NCBI GenBank assembly: GCA_028292485.1
Contig: JAQGMG010000047.1
Span: 1-64,000, forward strand
Source of the DNA: Rhodocyclales bacterium
GTDB taxonomy: Bacteria > Pseudomonadota > Gammaproteobacteria > Burkholderiales > Rhodocyclaceae
DNA length: 64,000 nt
Direction: 5' to 3'
In this document: one piece after another, positions 1 to 11,451 of the stretch
Layout of the letters: each line of letters starts with the position of its first letter
Numbering within the stretch: the first letter of the stretch is position 1
Notes under the pieces: generated by a model
The model's input: only the letters and a program-made list of their open reading frames with translations
What the model was told of the DNA's origin: nothing
Databases searched by the model: none
Program-made: the position numbers and the translations under genes

Positions 1-1517
<1,517 letters not shown>

Positions 1518-1543
1518 CGCTTACGGGATCCAGCAATTTGAGC

Positions 1544-1570
1544 GGCCGACTTTGTCGGCCGTGTTGTTTT
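1544..1570 (+). terminator. terminator-like hairpin after guaB
   Basis: A GGCCGAC / GTCGGCC stem with a TTT loop is followed by a T-rich run (GTGTTGTTTTT). It lies between guaB and guaA and may attenuate read-through rather than end transcription fully. Confidence 0.6.
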
Positions 1571-1611
1571 TCCGATAGCCAATGACATTCATTACTTATT
1601 AGTCTGAAACC

Positions 1612-3195
1612 ATGCACGACAAAATCCTGATTCTCGATTTCGGTTCGCAAGTTACCCAACTGATTGCTCGACGTGTGCGCGAAGCGCATGTCTTCTGCGA
1701 AATTCATCCGGCTGACGTCAGTGACGAATTCGTGCGCAACTACGGCGCGAGCGGTGTGATTCTTTCGGGCAGCCACATGTCTGCCTACGAAGAAGCAACC
1801 GACAGGGCGCCGCAGGCGGTATTCGAGCTGGGCGTGCCGGTGCTGGGAATTTGCTATGGCATGCAGACCATGGCGCAGCAACTTGGCGGACGCGTCGAGG
1901 CGGGAACGACGCGCGAATTCGGCTACGCCGAAGTGCGCGCACGCAATCACACGAAATTGCTCGATGGCATCGAGGATTTCCGTACCGTCGATGGGCACGG
2001 CATCCTGAAGGTGTGGATGAGCCACGGCGACAAGGTCACGGAAATGCCAGCGGGATTCCAGGTAATGGCATCAACCGACTCCTGCCCGATTGCCGGCATG
2101 GCCGACGAAGCGCGGCGTTTTTACGCCGTGCAGTTCCATCCGGAGGTTACGCACACCCTTCGTGGCGCAGAGTTGCTGCAGCGCTTCGTGCGCGAGATCT
2201 GCGGCTGCAAGGCCGACTGGATCATGGGCGATTACATTACCGAGGCGGTGGCAAGAATTCGCGAGCAGGTCGGCACTGATGAGGTCATTCTCGGTCTTTC
2301 CGGCGGCGTGGATTCTTCCGTCGCGGCGGCGCTCATTCACCGTGCCATCGGTGATCAACTGACCTGCGTATTCGTCGATCACGGCTTGCTGCGGCTGAAC
2401 GAGGGCGAATTGGTGATGGACATGTTCGCGCGCAATATGGGCGTGAAGGTAATTCACGTCGACGCGACGGCGGCTTTCATGGGCAAGCTCGAAGGCGTGA
2501 GCGATCCGGAAGCCAAGCGCAAGATCATTGGCAAGGAGTTCGTGGAAGTCTTCCAGACAGAATCGGCAAGATTACCGAATGCCAAGTGGCTGGCGCAAGG
2601 CACGATTTACCCGGATGTCATCGAGTCGGCAGGCGGCAAGAACAAGAAGGCCACGACCATCAAGAGTCACCACAATGTCGGCGGCCTGCCCGACACATTG
2701 CACCTGCAATTGCTCGAACCGTTGCGCGAATTGTTCAAGGACGAAGTGCGCGAGCTCGGCGTAGCGCTCGGCCTGCCACACGAGATGGTGTACCGCCATC
2801 CGTTCCCCGGCCCCGGACTGGGCGTGCGCATTCTCGGTGAAGTGAAGAAGGATTTTGCCGATCTGCTACGTCGCGCCGATGCGATCTTCATCGAAGAGCT
2901 GCGCAAGACCGTCGATGAGAATTCCGGCAAGACCTGGTACGAACTCACCAGTCAGGCGTTCGCCGTCTTCCTGCCGGTCAAGAGCGTCGGCGTGATGGGC
3001 GATGGCCGTACCTATGAATACGTGGTGGCCTTGCGCGCGGTACAGACGCAGGATTTCATGACGGCTCACTGGGCGCATCTTCCGCACGACTTGCTGGGCA
3101 AAGTCAGCAACCGCATCATCAACGAAGTACGCGGCATCAACCGTGTGGTGTACGACGTTTCGGGCAAACCGCCGGCAACGATAGAGTGGGAATAG
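1612..3195 (+). CDS. guaA: GMP synthase, glutamine-hydrolysing
   Basis: Converts XMP to GMP using ATP and glutamine. The N-terminal class I amidotransferase domain has the catalytic Cys81 (GICYGMQ) and the His176/Glu178 pair (FHPEV). The ATP pyrophosphatase domain carries the P-loop SGGVDSS at 230-236, and the C-terminal dimerisation domain ends in the conserved PPATIEWE. The 527-residue length is normal. It follows guaB on the same strand, so the two GMP-branch steps are adjacent. Confidence 0.97.
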   Translation: MHDKILILDFGSQVTQLIARRVREAHVFCEIHPADVSDEFVRNYGASGVILSGSHMSAYEEATDRAPQAVFELGVPVLGICYGMQTMAQQLGGRVEAGTTREFGYAEVRARNHTKLLDGIEDFRTVDGHGILKVWMSHGDKVTEMPAGFQVMASTDSCPIAGMADEARRFYAVQFHPEVTHTLRGAELLQRFVREICGCKADWIMGDYITEAVARIREQVGTDEVILGLSGGVDSSVAAALIHRAIGDQLTCVFVDHGLLRLNEGELVMDMFARNMGVKVIHVDATAAFMGKLEGVSDPEAKRKIIGKEFVEVFQTESARLPNAKWLAQGTIYPDVIESAGGKNKKATTIKSHHNVGGLPDTLHLQLLEPLRELFKDEVRELGVALGLPHEMVYRHPFPGPGLGVRILGEVKKDFADLLRRADAIFIEELRKTVDENSGKTWYELTSQAFAVFLPVKSVGVMGDGRTYEYVVALRAVQTQDFMTAHWAHLPHDLLGKVSNRIINEVRGINRVVYDVSGKPPATIEWE

Positions 3196-3240
3196 CAGAT
3201 TCGCTGGGTAAGCCGGGCTTGAGCTGAGGGAGTGAAGCGG

Positions 3241-3825
3241 ATGGCTGAGCAGCTTTCTCTCACGGGTTTTGAACCTGCTGGCGCACCGACTGATCGTCTG
3301 TTTTTCGCGATTCTGCCGGACGCCGATGCCGCAGCGCGTATTGTCGCACTCACGCAACGATTGCGTGCTCAGCACGGCCTGAAAGGCGCGCCGCTGGCGC
3401 GCGAGCGGTTGCACGTCACGCTGTATTTCCTGGGCGACCATATTGGCGTGCCGCAAGGCATTGTCGCCAAGGCCAGTGCTGTCGCGGACGCGCTTGTCCG
3501 GCCATCATTCGAAATGCTTTTCGACCGTGTGTTGAGCTTCGGCCGGGCGGGGCGAAACAATGCTTTCGTCTTGCGTGGTGGCGACGCTCCAAGTGCCTTG
3601 GTCGATTTCCAGCGTGGCCTTGCGGCTGCGCTGAGCAGGGAAGGCTTGGGGCGTGACATGCACGCTTTCGTACCGCACGTAACCTTGCTTTATGACGACC
3701 GCAGCGTCGCCGAGCACTCGGTCGAGACCGTGCAGTGGACGGCGAAGGAGCTTGTACTGGTGCGCAGCGTGCTAGGTCATGGCAGACATGAGCCCATGGC
3801 ACGCTGGCCGTTGGATAGCAAATGA
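3241..3825 (+). CDS. thpR: RNA 2',3'-cyclic phosphodiesterase (LigT/ThpR family)
   Basis: A 2H-phosphoesterase that opens 2',3'-cyclic phosphates at RNA ends, and can ligate 2'-5' RNA in vitro. The two diagnostic HxTL motifs are present as HVTL at residues 58-61 and 146-149, about 88 residues apart as the fold requires. The 194-residue length fits the family. The ATG at 3241 is chosen because a GAGGGAG ribosome site lies about 9 bases upstream; a GTG at 3232 would add three residues but overlaps that site. It lies between guaA and tadA on the same strand. Confidence 0.9.
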   Translation: MAEQLSLTGFEPAGAPTDRLFFAILPDADAAARIVALTQRLRAQHGLKGAPLARERLHVTLYFLGDHIGVPQGIVAKASAVADALVRPSFEMLFDRVLSFGRAGRNNAFVLRGGDAPSALVDFQRGLAAALSREGLGRDMHAFVPHVTLLYDDRSVAEHSVETVQWTAKELVLVRSVLGHGRHEPMARWPLDSK

Positions 3826-3840
3826 CGTCTGAAACGTTAA

Positions 3841-4338
<498 letters not shown>

Positions 4339-4403
4339 ATCCGTGCCGTCCGTCCTTTCGGGCGTACGTCCGGTGGTTCGTCGCAGTGTAAGCTTGCGGG
4401 GCC

Positions 4404-5372
4404 ATGAATCCACCCTCGATCAGACCTGTCCGAACGAAAGCAATGTTGACGGCCAAACAGGCAGCGACTCCGGTCATTGCACTCGTTGCTCCCTCGGGCT
4501 TTCTGCCCGACATTGAAGCACTCGATCATGCCGTTACATTCATGCAGGGCCTGGGTTGGGAGCTGCGTTATGACCGGGCAGCCCTGATCGGCCGCAGCGG
4601 GCGTTTCCCCGCTCCTGATCCCGAGCGCATCGCCGCGCTTTACGCGGCTGCCGAAGACCCTGAAGTCAACGTCGTCATGGCGCTGCGCGGTGGCTACGGC
4701 GTCAGCCGCCTGCTGGACAACATTGATTTCCCACGCCTCGCTGCCGGCAACAAATTATGGGTGGGGCATAGCGATTTCACGGCTTTCCAGCTGGCGTTGC
4801 TGCAGCACACGGGCCACGCCAGCCTTGCCGGTCCGATGGCTGCGACCGATTTCGGCATCGAGCAGCCGAGCAATTTTACTCTCGCGCATTTCCGCCTGTG
4901 GCTGGAGGCAGCGCACGACAGCACCAGCGTGCCGATCCCTGCCGGCTGGAGGGGAGAAGTTTCGGGATTGCTGTGGGGCGGCAATCTCACGATGCTGGTG
5001 CATCTCATTGGCAGCCCACATTGCCCGCGAATCGCCGACGGCGTGCTGTTTCTCGAAGACGCAGGCGAGACGCCTTTCCGCCTGGAGCGCATGCTCTACC
5101 AGCTGTGGTATGCCGGCATCCTGCAAGCGCAGCGGGCGATCGTGTTCGGTCAATTCGGCGACTACCGCCTGACCGAGCGCGACAACGGTTATGACTTGCG
5201 CGACGTGATCGCACACTGGCAGGACAAGCTCGCCATCCCGGTCTTTTCCGGGCTGATGCATGGTCATATCGCAGACAAGTTGAGCCTGCCGATCGGGGGC
5301 TATGCTCACATTGCCTCCGGCACCGAAGGCTACGAAATGCGTTACGCATTCAATACCAAGGCACTGGGGTGA
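4404..5372 (+). CDS. ldcA: Muramoyltetrapeptide LD-carboxypeptidase (S66)
   Basis: Removes the terminal D-Ala from murein tetrapeptides during cytosolic peptidoglycan recycling. S66 features are visible: the N-terminal VALVAPSG strand, the nucleophile Ser123 in VGHSDFTAFQ, and the likely catalytic Glu218 (FLEDAGE) and His288 (MHGHIADK). The 322-residue length is normal and there is no signal peptide. Its stop codon overlaps the GTG start of the next gene, so the two are probably co-translated. Confidence 0.92.
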   Translation: MNPPSIRPVRTKAMLTAKQAATPVIALVAPSGFLPDIEALDHAVTFMQGLGWELRYDRAALIGRSGRFPAPDPERIAALYAAAEDPEVNVVMALRGGYGVSRLLDNIDFPRLAAGNKLWVGHSDFTAFQLALLQHTGHASLAGPMAATDFGIEQPSNFTLAHFRLWLEAAHDSTSVPIPAGWRGEVSGLLWGGNLTMLVHLIGSPHCPRIADGVLFLEDAGETPFRLERMLYQLWYAGILQAQRAIVFGQFGDYRLTERDNGYDLRDVIAHWQDKLAIPVFSGLMHGHIADKLSLPIGGYAHIASGTEGYEMRYAFNTKALG

Positions 5373-5794
5373 CACCGGTGCTGCGACTGGGCTCATGGGA
5401 TGAGCTTGGTGCCGAGGCCTACAGCTTGCGTCATGCGGTTTTCGTGCTGGAACAAGGCGTGCCCGTCGAGCTTGAGCATGACGAGCACGACGCCACGGCG
5501 CTGCACGTCCTGCTGTTCGATGATCTTGGCAACGTACTCGCCACTGGCCGCCTGCTTGCCGACGGGCATATCGGCCGGGTTGCCGTCCTGGCGGCGCATC
5601 GCCATCGCGGTTACGGCACGCGCATCATGCAGGCTCTAATCGCGGAGGCCGGGCGTCGTGGCCATACCTGTTTGCTGATCCATGCACAGACTAACGCGCA
5701 AGGTTTCTATGCGGCGCTTGGATTTGAACCGCTGGGGCAGATATTCATGGAAGCGGGAATTCCGCATGTGGGCATGCAGTTGAAGCCAGGCTGA
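5369..5794 (+). CDS. GNAT family N-acetyltransferase (ElaA/YjcF-like)
   Basis: A 141-residue single-domain acetyltransferase. The N-terminal stretch AYSLRHAVFVLEQGVP is typical of the ElaA/YjcF subgroup. Motif A, the acetyl-CoA pyrophosphate loop, is seen as VAVLAAHRHRGYGTRIM, and the C-terminal HAQTNAQGFYAALGFE is the usual motif B. The substrate is unknown. Translation starts at a GTG that overlaps the ldcA stop by four bases, suggesting coupling. Confidence 0.85.
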   Translation: MTPVLRLGSWDELGAEAYSLRHAVFVLEQGVPVELEHDEHDATALHVLLFDDLGNVLATGRLLADGHIGRVAVLAAHRHRGYGTRIMQALIAEAGRRGHTCLLIHAQTNAQGFYAALGFEPLGQIFMEAGIPHVGMQLKPG

Positions 5795-5796
5795 GC

Positions 5797-6081
5797 TCAG
5801 CGCTGCTCACGGAAGTGCTCAATATGACGCGCACTTTTGTCCGCGAGCGTACCGGGCAGGCCAGACGTGGCGACGATTTCCTCGAGCGCCGTCTGAAAAC
5901 CGGTCGGGTCGTCGACGCCTTCGTATATTTCCATCCACGTTGCCGGATCGTCAGCGCGCTGCATCAGTCGGCCGCGTATTCCACAACGCGCTTGCACCGC
6001 TTCAAAGACACAGTGAACTGCCGCAAGCGCTGCCTCGCGCCGTGCTGTTTCGACACGATAGTAGACATAAAAGCTATCCAC
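5797..6081 (-). CDS. DUF4936 family protein
   Basis: A 94-residue soluble protein with no signal peptide or membrane segment. The opening FYVYYRV and the later WMEIYEGVDD are typical of DUF4936, a small family found mainly in Betaproteobacteria whose function is unknown to me. The fold is probably a ferredoxin-like monomer of the stress-responsive A/B barrel type (inference). It lies 19 bases downstream of ygfZ on the same strand and is probably in one transcript with it. Confidence 0.8.
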   Translation of the reverse strand: MDSFYVYYRVETARREAALAAVHCVFEAVQARCGIRGRLMQRADDPATWMEIYEGVDDPTGFQTALEEIVATSGLPGTLADKSARHIEHFREQR

Positions 6082-6100
6082 GGCCGTCGTGCGCGCCGGT

Positions 6101-7138
6101 TCAATTCACGACGTAAGGCAGGGTGCCAAACGTAAGCAAGGGGCCATCGGGCGTACCCAGGTGGACCTGCCCGCCCTCGAAGCTGGCGATTTGCAGCACG
6201 GCCAGTGCATCGAAGCCGCTCTGAGGAGCCGGTGCAACGGAGAGTAATTTGCCGCACGATTGCTCGCCGAATTCCGGCGCGAACAGGTCGCTGCCGGGCA
6301 AAGGCGCGTCGACGACGTCCAGGTGCGCCAGGTACATGCGCTTTTTCAGCTTGCCGAGATACTGCGTACGCGCCACGATTTCCTGGCCGGGGTAGCAGCC
6401 TTTCTGGAAATTGACGCCGCCGAGCAATTCGAAATTGAGCATCTGCGCCACGAATTCGTCCTGCGTTGCAGCAGTGATCTGCGGCACACCAGCCTGAATA
6501 TCGAGCCAGCGCCAGGCCGCCGTGCCGGCGGGCTTGGCGCCGCGTAGCGATAGCTTCTGCCAGACGTTGGCGGCCTGTGCCACGGGCACGATAAGGACTA
6601 TGCGATCGGCATCGATCCGGACGGCTTGCACCGTGCCCTGCGACACCGTCAGGACTTCAGGCGGCAGGGTCAGCCCGGCAGCATCCAGTGCCGCCGCTGC
6701 ATCCGCGCCTGCCACGCCGATGAGTGCAAAGTCATCGGTGGCGTCGCTGAGGCGCACTTTGGAGCGCATCACGAACATCGACAGCTTCTTGTGAGTCGTC
6801 GCCAGCAAATCGGTAGACAGTTGCAGCAGATAACTGCTGTTATCGCGCCACAGGGTGAGGTTTGCCAGCATGCGGCCCTTGGCGCTGTTGAAGCTCGTGA
6901 ACTGCGCGCCATGCAGCGGCAGTTTCTTGACGTCGTTGGACAAGAGATTGTGCAGGAACACGGCGGTGTCCTCACCCTCGGCGCGAATCAGGCCGGTGTG
7001 GGTGAGCGGCACGAGGACCGTGCCTGACGCGGCACTTGCGACCTCTGCACGCTCATCGCCGAAATGCACAATGCGCGCAGGCCCCTCTTCAAAACGTGCA
7101 CCAATTTCGTCGAGAAATACGAGCCAAGGGGATTGCAT
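6101..7138 (-). CDS. ygfZ: Folate-binding protein YgfZ
   Basis: A tetrahydrofolate-dependent factor for iron-sulfur cluster assembly and repair, related to GcvT. The diagnostic KGCYPGQE motif is at residues 246-253 with the conserved Cys at 248. The protein is 345 residues. The ATG at 7138 is preferred because an AGGAAA ribosome site precedes it; an upstream in-frame ATG at 7183 would add 15 residues without a good site. It is divergent from mltG across 232 bases, as in many Burkholderiales. Confidence 0.93.
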   Translation of the reverse strand: MQSPWLVFLDEIGARFEEGPARIVHFGDERAEVASAASGTVLVPLTHTGLIRAEGEDTAVFLHNLLSNDVKKLPLHGAQFTSFNSAKGRMLANLTLWRDNSSYLLQLSTDLLATTHKKLSMFVMRSKVRLSDATDDFALIGVAGADAAAALDAAGLTLPPEVLTVSQGTVQAVRIDADRIVLIVPVAQAANVWQKLSLRGAKPAGTAAWRWLDIQAGVPQITAATQDEFVAQMLNFELLGGVNFQKGCYPGQEIVARTQYLGKLKKRMYLAHLDVVDAPLPGSDLFAPEFGEQSCGKLLSVAPAPQSGFDALAVLQIASFEGGQVHLGTPDGPLLTFGTLPYVVN

Positions 7139-7370
7139 GTCGGTTTCCTGTCTGTTGCGGGGTAATGCAAAATCCAGCTGCACGAGGCACCATAGCTGTG
7201 TTGCGTGACGGCTTGGATCATGGCGCTTTCAGCTATTATAGGCCTCGCCTTTGCGACCGTATCTTGTTCGGTCGACTTCGATTTTCCTGCTTTGAGTTTG
7301 CGTCGAACCCGTGTTGAGCACAGCCTGATTCTGCTTCCTCTTCGGCCACTTTTCTGTCTCATTGTTCCGC

Positions 7371-8369
7371 ATGATTCGTTCATTTTTCCGTTTGTTGCGC
7401 TGGGGTGTGTTGTTTGTCGCACTCGCCGCTGTTGCTGCCGTGTGGTACGCCATGCAGCCTTTGTCGCAACGCGCCGCCGTGCTGGATGTCGAGGTTGCGC
7501 GTGGTGGCTCCATGCGCGATGTGGCACGTCAGATCGCGGAACAGGGCATCGACGTTTCACCGGCTTTTCTGGTGTGGACGGCGCGCCTTAGCGGACGTGC
7601 CAATCGCATGCAGGCTGGCAACTACCGTATCGAGCAAGGCATCTCGCCATGGGGCTTGATCCTGCTGTTATCGAGCGGCTCGACCTCGTATGCGCAAGTG
7701 GCATTCATCGAGGGCTGGAATTTCCGCCAGATGCGTGCTGCGCTTGATGCGATGCCCGATCTGCGGCACGACACTTTGGGCCTCAGCGACGCTGAAGTAC
7801 TCGCCAAACTCGGCATGCAGGAGAGCAGTGCCGAAGGGTTGTTTTTCCCGGATACCTATTTCGTGGCGCGTGGCATCAGCGATCAGGAAGTGCTGCGCCG
7901 CGCGCATCAGCAACTGAAGAAGGTGCTCGATCGCGAATGGGCGCGGCGTACCCCTGGTTTACCGGTGAATACCGTTTATGAAGGATTGATTCTCGCCTCG
8001 GTGGTCGAAAAGGAAACGGGCACGCCCGCCGATCGCGACAAGATCGCCTCGGTCTTCGTCAATCGTCTGCGTATCGGCATGCCGATGCAGAGTGACCCGA
8101 CCGTCATCTACGGTATCGGCGCAAACTTCGACGGCAATCTCACGCGACGCGATTTGCAGACGGACGGCGCCTATAACAGCTATACGCGACGTGGCCTGCC
8201 GCCGACGCCGATCGCCATGCCGGGGCTTGCGGCACTGCGCGCAGCATTCAACCCGGCACACACGGACTTTCTTTACTTCGTCTCGCGCGGCGATGGCAGC
8301 AGCCAGTTTTCGCGTTCGCTCGAAGAGCACAACCGTGCCGTGGCGCGCTATCAGAAGGGACGCAATTGA
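7371..8369 (+). CDS. mltG: Endolytic murein transglycosylase
   Basis: Cleaves nascent glycan strands and is proposed to terminate peptidoglycan polymerisation at the inner membrane. One N-terminal membrane segment (about residues 11-28) anchors a periplasmic domain. The catalytic Glu is in ASVVEKETG (Glu213) and the conserved NTYxxxGLPPxPI block appears as [17 protein letters not shown]. The product is 332 residues. A TTG nine bases upstream is in frame but the ATG is preferred. The stop overlaps the tmk start (TGATG), giving a coupled mltG-tmk-holB unit. Confidence 0.95.
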   Translation: MIRSFFRLLRWGVLFVALAAVAAVWYAMQPLSQRAAVLDVEVARGGSMRDVARQIAEQGIDVSPAFLVWTARLSGRANRMQAGNYRIEQGISPWGLILLLSSGSTSYAQVAFIEGWNFRQMRAALDAMPDLRHDTLGLSDAEVLAKLGMQESSAEGLFFPDTYFVARGISDQEVLRRAHQQLKKVLDREWARRTPGLPVNTVYEGLILASVVEKETGTPADRDKIASVFVNRLRIGMPMQSDPTVIYGIGANFDGNLTRRDLQTDGAYNSYTRRGLPPTPIAMPGLAALRAAFNPAHTDFLYFVSRGDGSSQFSRSLEEHNRAVARYQKGRN

Positions 8370-9007
8370 TGGGCACGGGGGCAGAACAAAACACGCGTGC
8401 TGGGCGCTTCATCACCTTCGAAGGCATCGACGGTGCGGGCAAGAGCACGCAGATTGCAGCCGTGGTCGACCGCCTGCGCCAACGTGGCCTGGAGGTGGTG
8501 CAATCGCGTGAGCCCGGCGGCACGCCGCTGGCTGAAAAACTGCGCGAACTGGTCTTGCACGAAGCCATGAATCTGGAGACAGAAGCATTGCTGATGTTTG
8601 CTGCCCGACGCGAACACTTGGCGGTTGTCATCGAGCCGGCCCTGGCGCGTGACGCCTGGGTCGTGTGCGACCGTTTCAGCGACGCCACCTATGCGTATCA
8701 GGTAGGCGGGCGCGGGCTGGATGCAGCCCAATTCCGCCTGCTCGAGCAATGGGTTCATCCGCATCTGCAACCTGATCTGACCTTTCTCTTTGATGTCGAA
8801 CCGGCCATTGCCGCGCAACGCATTGCGCAGGGCAGGGCCGATACCGATCGTTTCGAACGCGAGCAACGCGATTTCTTCGAACGCGTGCGCGCGGCTTACC
8901 TGGCACGGGCACAGGAGAGCGGCGGCCGCATCGCAGTGATTGACGCGGGGCGTGCGCCGGATGTCGTGACGGCCGACGTACTCGCAACGCTGGGCAGGCT
9001 GCCATGA
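8369..9007 (+). CDS. tmk: Thymidylate kinase
   Basis: Phosphorylates dTMP to dTDP. The P-loop GIDGAGKST lies at residues 19-27, the [11 protein letters not shown] motif binds substrate, and a [11 protein letters not shown] segment follows. The 212-residue length is normal, with a slightly extended N-terminus ([12 protein letters not shown]). The start overlaps the mltG stop behind an AGAAGGGA ribosome site, and the stop overlaps the holB start (ATGA). Confidence 0.96.
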   Translation: MGTGAEQNTRAGRFITFEGIDGAGKSTQIAAVVDRLRQRGLEVVQSREPGGTPLAEKLRELVLHEAMNLETEALLMFAARREHLAVVIEPALARDAWVVCDRFSDATYAYQVGGRGLDAAQFRLLEQWVHPHLQPDLTFLFDVEPAIAAQRIAQGRADTDRFEREQRDFFERVRAAYLARAQESGGRIAVIDAGRAPDVVTADVLATLGRLP

Positions 9008-10062
9008 GCGCCGCTGATTTCCCCCCTTGGCTGACGCCGCTCTGGCAACGCGCTTTCACACAGGGCGCGCGCCTTCCGCATGCGATCCTGCTGGCTGGCG
9101 CTCCCGGGAGCGGCAAACGATTGTTCGCGGAAAAGCTGGCGCAGGGCCTGTTGTGTGATGCACGAGATGCGCAGGGCTTCGCATGCGGTGTGTGTGGCTC
9201 GTGCAACTGGTTCGGTGCGGCCAACCATCCCGACATGCACCGCATGGTGCCCGCCAGCGAAGAGGCGGTAGATGAGACCGAGGGCGACGGCGAGGCCGAT
9301 TCGGGAAAGAAAGAGAAAAAGAAGTCCGACCAGATCCGCATCGACCAGATGCGCGACATGCAGGGTCTGCTGGAAATCAGCGGGCACCAAGGTGGGCGCC
9401 GCGTGGTGTTGATCGATCCGGCCGAAGCGATGAATCCTGCTGCCGCCAATGCTTTGCTCAAGAGCCTTGAAGAACCGCCGATCGATGCCGTATTCCTGTT
9501 GGTGAGCCACGCGCCACGCCGCTTGCTGCCAACCATTCGCAGTCGATGCCAGGTCTGGGATTTCCCCTGCCCGGAGCCTGCTGTCGCGACACAATGGCTG
9601 AAGGCGCGCGGCGCCAATGACGCAGAGGCGGTGCTGGGTTTTGCGAGCGGTTTGCCGTTGGCTGCCCTGACGTTTGTGGAAGGGCCGCTGGCCGAAGCGC
9701 GCCAGCGTTTCGCACGCGACATGCTCAGCTTGTCGAAGGGCGATCCGCTGAAGCTTGCCGGGCAATGGGAGAGCTGGCTCAAAGCGAAGGATGCCGACAA
9801 GACCGGACTGTCGATGACCTTGCTGGTGAGCTGGTTGCAGCGCTGGTTGTCGGACGGCGCCAGACTCGCGGCAGGAAGCAAAGCGCGTTTCTTCCGCGAC
9901 TTCGCGCCGCAGTTGGCGGCGCTGAGCCGCGGGCGCGGCGAAAGCTGGATCGCTTGTTACAATGAATTGCTCGCTTACCGACGGGTCGCGCAACACCCGT
10001 TGAATGCGCGGCTGTTTCTGGAAGACGTGTTACTGCGTGTGGCGCGCGGTACAGCGGCGTAA
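9004..10062 (+). CDS. holB: DNA polymerase III delta' subunit
   Basis: A clamp-loader subunit that opens the beta clamp together with delta and tau/gamma. A degenerate P-loop GAPGSGK is at residues 32-38, a zinc module at Cys51/61/64/67, and the SRC arginine-finger-like motif in TIRSRCQVW. The 352-residue length is normal. A Lys/Glu-rich insert (about residues 92-114) follows the zinc module and is probably a disordered loop; such inserts occur in Betaproteobacteria. It is coupled to tmk by an ATGA overlap. Confidence 0.93.
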   Translation: MSAADFPPWLTPLWQRAFTQGARLPHAILLAGAPGSGKRLFAEKLAQGLLCDARDAQGFACGVCGSCNWFGAANHPDMHRMVPASEEAVDETEGDGEADSGKKEKKKSDQIRIDQMRDMQGLLEISGHQGGRRVVLIDPAEAMNPAAANALLKSLEEPPIDAVFLLVSHAPRRLLPTIRSRCQVWDFPCPEPAVATQWLKARGANDAEAVLGFASGLPLAALTFVEGPLAEARQRFARDMLSLSKGDPLKLAGQWESWLKAKDADKTGLSMTLLVSWLQRWLSDGARLAAGSKARFFRDFAPQLAALSRGRGESWIACYNELLAYRRVAQHPLNARLFLEDVLLRVARGTAA

Positions 10063-10130
10063 GCCAGCTCGCGCAACACCTGAAATCAATGGGCTGCATC
10101 AAGCACCCGTTTTGTGAATCGAGGTCGTGA

Positions 10131-10490
10131 ATGGAAGCTCGCCCCGCCGTTGCCCGCCCCAGTGTGATGTCGCTGAACATCAACTCGCGCTCCGCACTGC
10201 ATGCCGCTTACATGCCTTTCGTGAAGAACGGCGGGCTGTTCATCCCGACGCCGAAAACCTACAACCCGGGCGATGAAGTCTTCCTGCTGCTGCAACTGAT
10301 GGACGATCCGGCCAAGCTGGCGATCAAGGGCAAGGTGGTGTGGATCACGCCGCCGAATGCGCAGAACGGCAAGACCCAGGGCGTTGGCGTGCAGTTTGCG
10401 CCGGACGAAGGCGGGCAGGGCGCCAAGATCAAGATCGAACAGGTGCTCGGTGCAGCGCTTGGGTCGAACAGGCCGACGCATACTTTGTAA
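10131..10490 (+). CDS. PilZ domain protein, type IV pilus-associated type
   Basis: A 119-residue single PilZ domain. It has the strand pattern of the fold (GDEVFLLLQLMDDP, IKGKVVWITPP, GVGVQFAPDEGG) but lacks an obvious RxxxR c-di-GMP motif at the N-terminus. That fits the PilZ protein of type IV pilus biogenesis, which acts through PilB rather than by binding nucleotide. The location after holB and before tatD is conserved in Beta- and Gammaproteobacteria. Confidence 0.88.
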   Translation: MEARPAVARPSVMSLNINSRSALHAAYMPFVKNGGLFIPTPKTYNPGDEVFLLLQLMDDPAKLAIKGKVVWITPPNAQNGKTQGVGVQFAPDEGGQGAKIKIEQVLGAALGSNRPTHTL

Positions 10491-10498
10491 TTGAGGAT

Positions 10499-10588
10499 GT
10501 AGGGTGGGCTCGGTGCGCCCACGCACTACTTGCATGAACCGATGGCGTTTGAGAAGTCCAACGCGTGGGCTCACCGAGCCCACCCTAC
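10499..10588. repeat. 90-bp inverted repeat between pilZ and tatD
   Basis: Two 26-base arms (10499-10524 and 10563-10588) are near-perfect reverse complements, beginning GTAGGGTGGGC and ending GCCCACCCTAC. The transcript would form a long hairpin. A related half-copy (GTAGGGTGGGTTCGAAGC) lies at about 24280-24312 after the Anbu gene, so this looks like a dispersed repeat family rather than a local terminator. Confidence 0.75.
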
Positions 10589-10637
10589 GCAAGTCACCGT
10601 TTGCTCCTTACGCCAGACTCCCCACTCTTCCGCCTCA

Positions 10638-11423
10638 ATGTTCATCGACTCCCACTGTCACATCGATTTCCCGGACCTCGCCGCGCAAGGCGATGGTCTT
10701 TTCGAGCGCATGGCGGCAGCCAGCGTCACGCATGCTGTTTGCGTTGGCGTGAGTCTGGAAGATATCGAGCGCGTGTTGGCGCTTGCGGCTTCACGCGACA
10801 ATATCTTCGCGACGGTGGGTGTGCACCCCGAGCATACGGATTGCGAGGAGCCGAGCGTCGAGCGCCTGCTGGCGCTGGCGCAGCATCCCAAGGTGGTGGC
10901 GATCGGCGAGACCGGGCTGGATTATTACTGGCACAAGGACAAACCGGAGTGGCAGCGCGAACGCCTTCGCGTGCACATCCGCGCGGCGCGCGCCTGCGGC
11001 AAGCCGCTGGTGATTCATACGCGCGATTCGGCGGAAGATGTCTTACGCATATTGCGTGAAGAGCATGCCGAAGAAGTTGGTGGCGTCATGCATTGCTTCA
11101 CCGAGACACAGGCGGTGGCGGACACTGCCATCGAGCTTGGCTTCTATATTTCCTTCTCGGGAATCGTCACTTTCAAGAACGCGTTGCAGATCAAGGGTGT
11201 CGCAGCCAGTATTCCGCTGGAGCGCTTGCTCATCGAGACCGATTCACCGTATCTCGCACCCGTGCCCTATCGCGGCAAGATGAATGAGCCTTCCTACGTG
11301 CCGCATGTTGCGCACGAAGTTGCGAAGTTGCGCGGCATCAGTGTGGAAGAGGTCGCCTCTGCTGCAAGCGCGAATACGCGCCGCTTGTTCGCGGGCATGG
11401 GTGCTTCGAGCCTGTCTGCCTAG
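10638..11423 (+). CDS. tatD: TatD family metal-dependent hydrolase
   Basis: A TIM-barrel metallohydrolase of the TatD/YcfH group, with DNase or RNA 3'-exonuclease activity in studied members. Metal-binding motifs are DSHCHID (His6, His8), IGETGLDYYW, VIHTR and ETDSPYLAP. The ATG at 10638 fits the family N-terminus (MFIDSHCHID). The reading frame stays open upstream through the inverted repeat, but that extension is not family sequence. It gives 261 residues and sits at the end of the mltG-tmk-holB-pilZ-tatD series. Confidence 0.92.
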   Translation: MFIDSHCHIDFPDLAAQGDGLFERMAAASVTHAVCVGVSLEDIERVLALAASRDNIFATVGVHPEHTDCEEPSVERLLALAQHPKVVAIGETGLDYYWHKDKPEWQRERLRVHIRAARACGKPLVIHTRDSAEDVLRILREEHAEEVGGVMHCFTETQAVADTAIELGFYISFSGIVTFKNALQIKGVAASIPLERLLIETDSPYLAPVPYRGKMNEPSYVPHVAHEVAKLRGISVEEVASAASANTRRLFAGMGASSLSA

Positions 11424-11451
11424 AGTTGCACCGCCGACTTACATTCCCGAC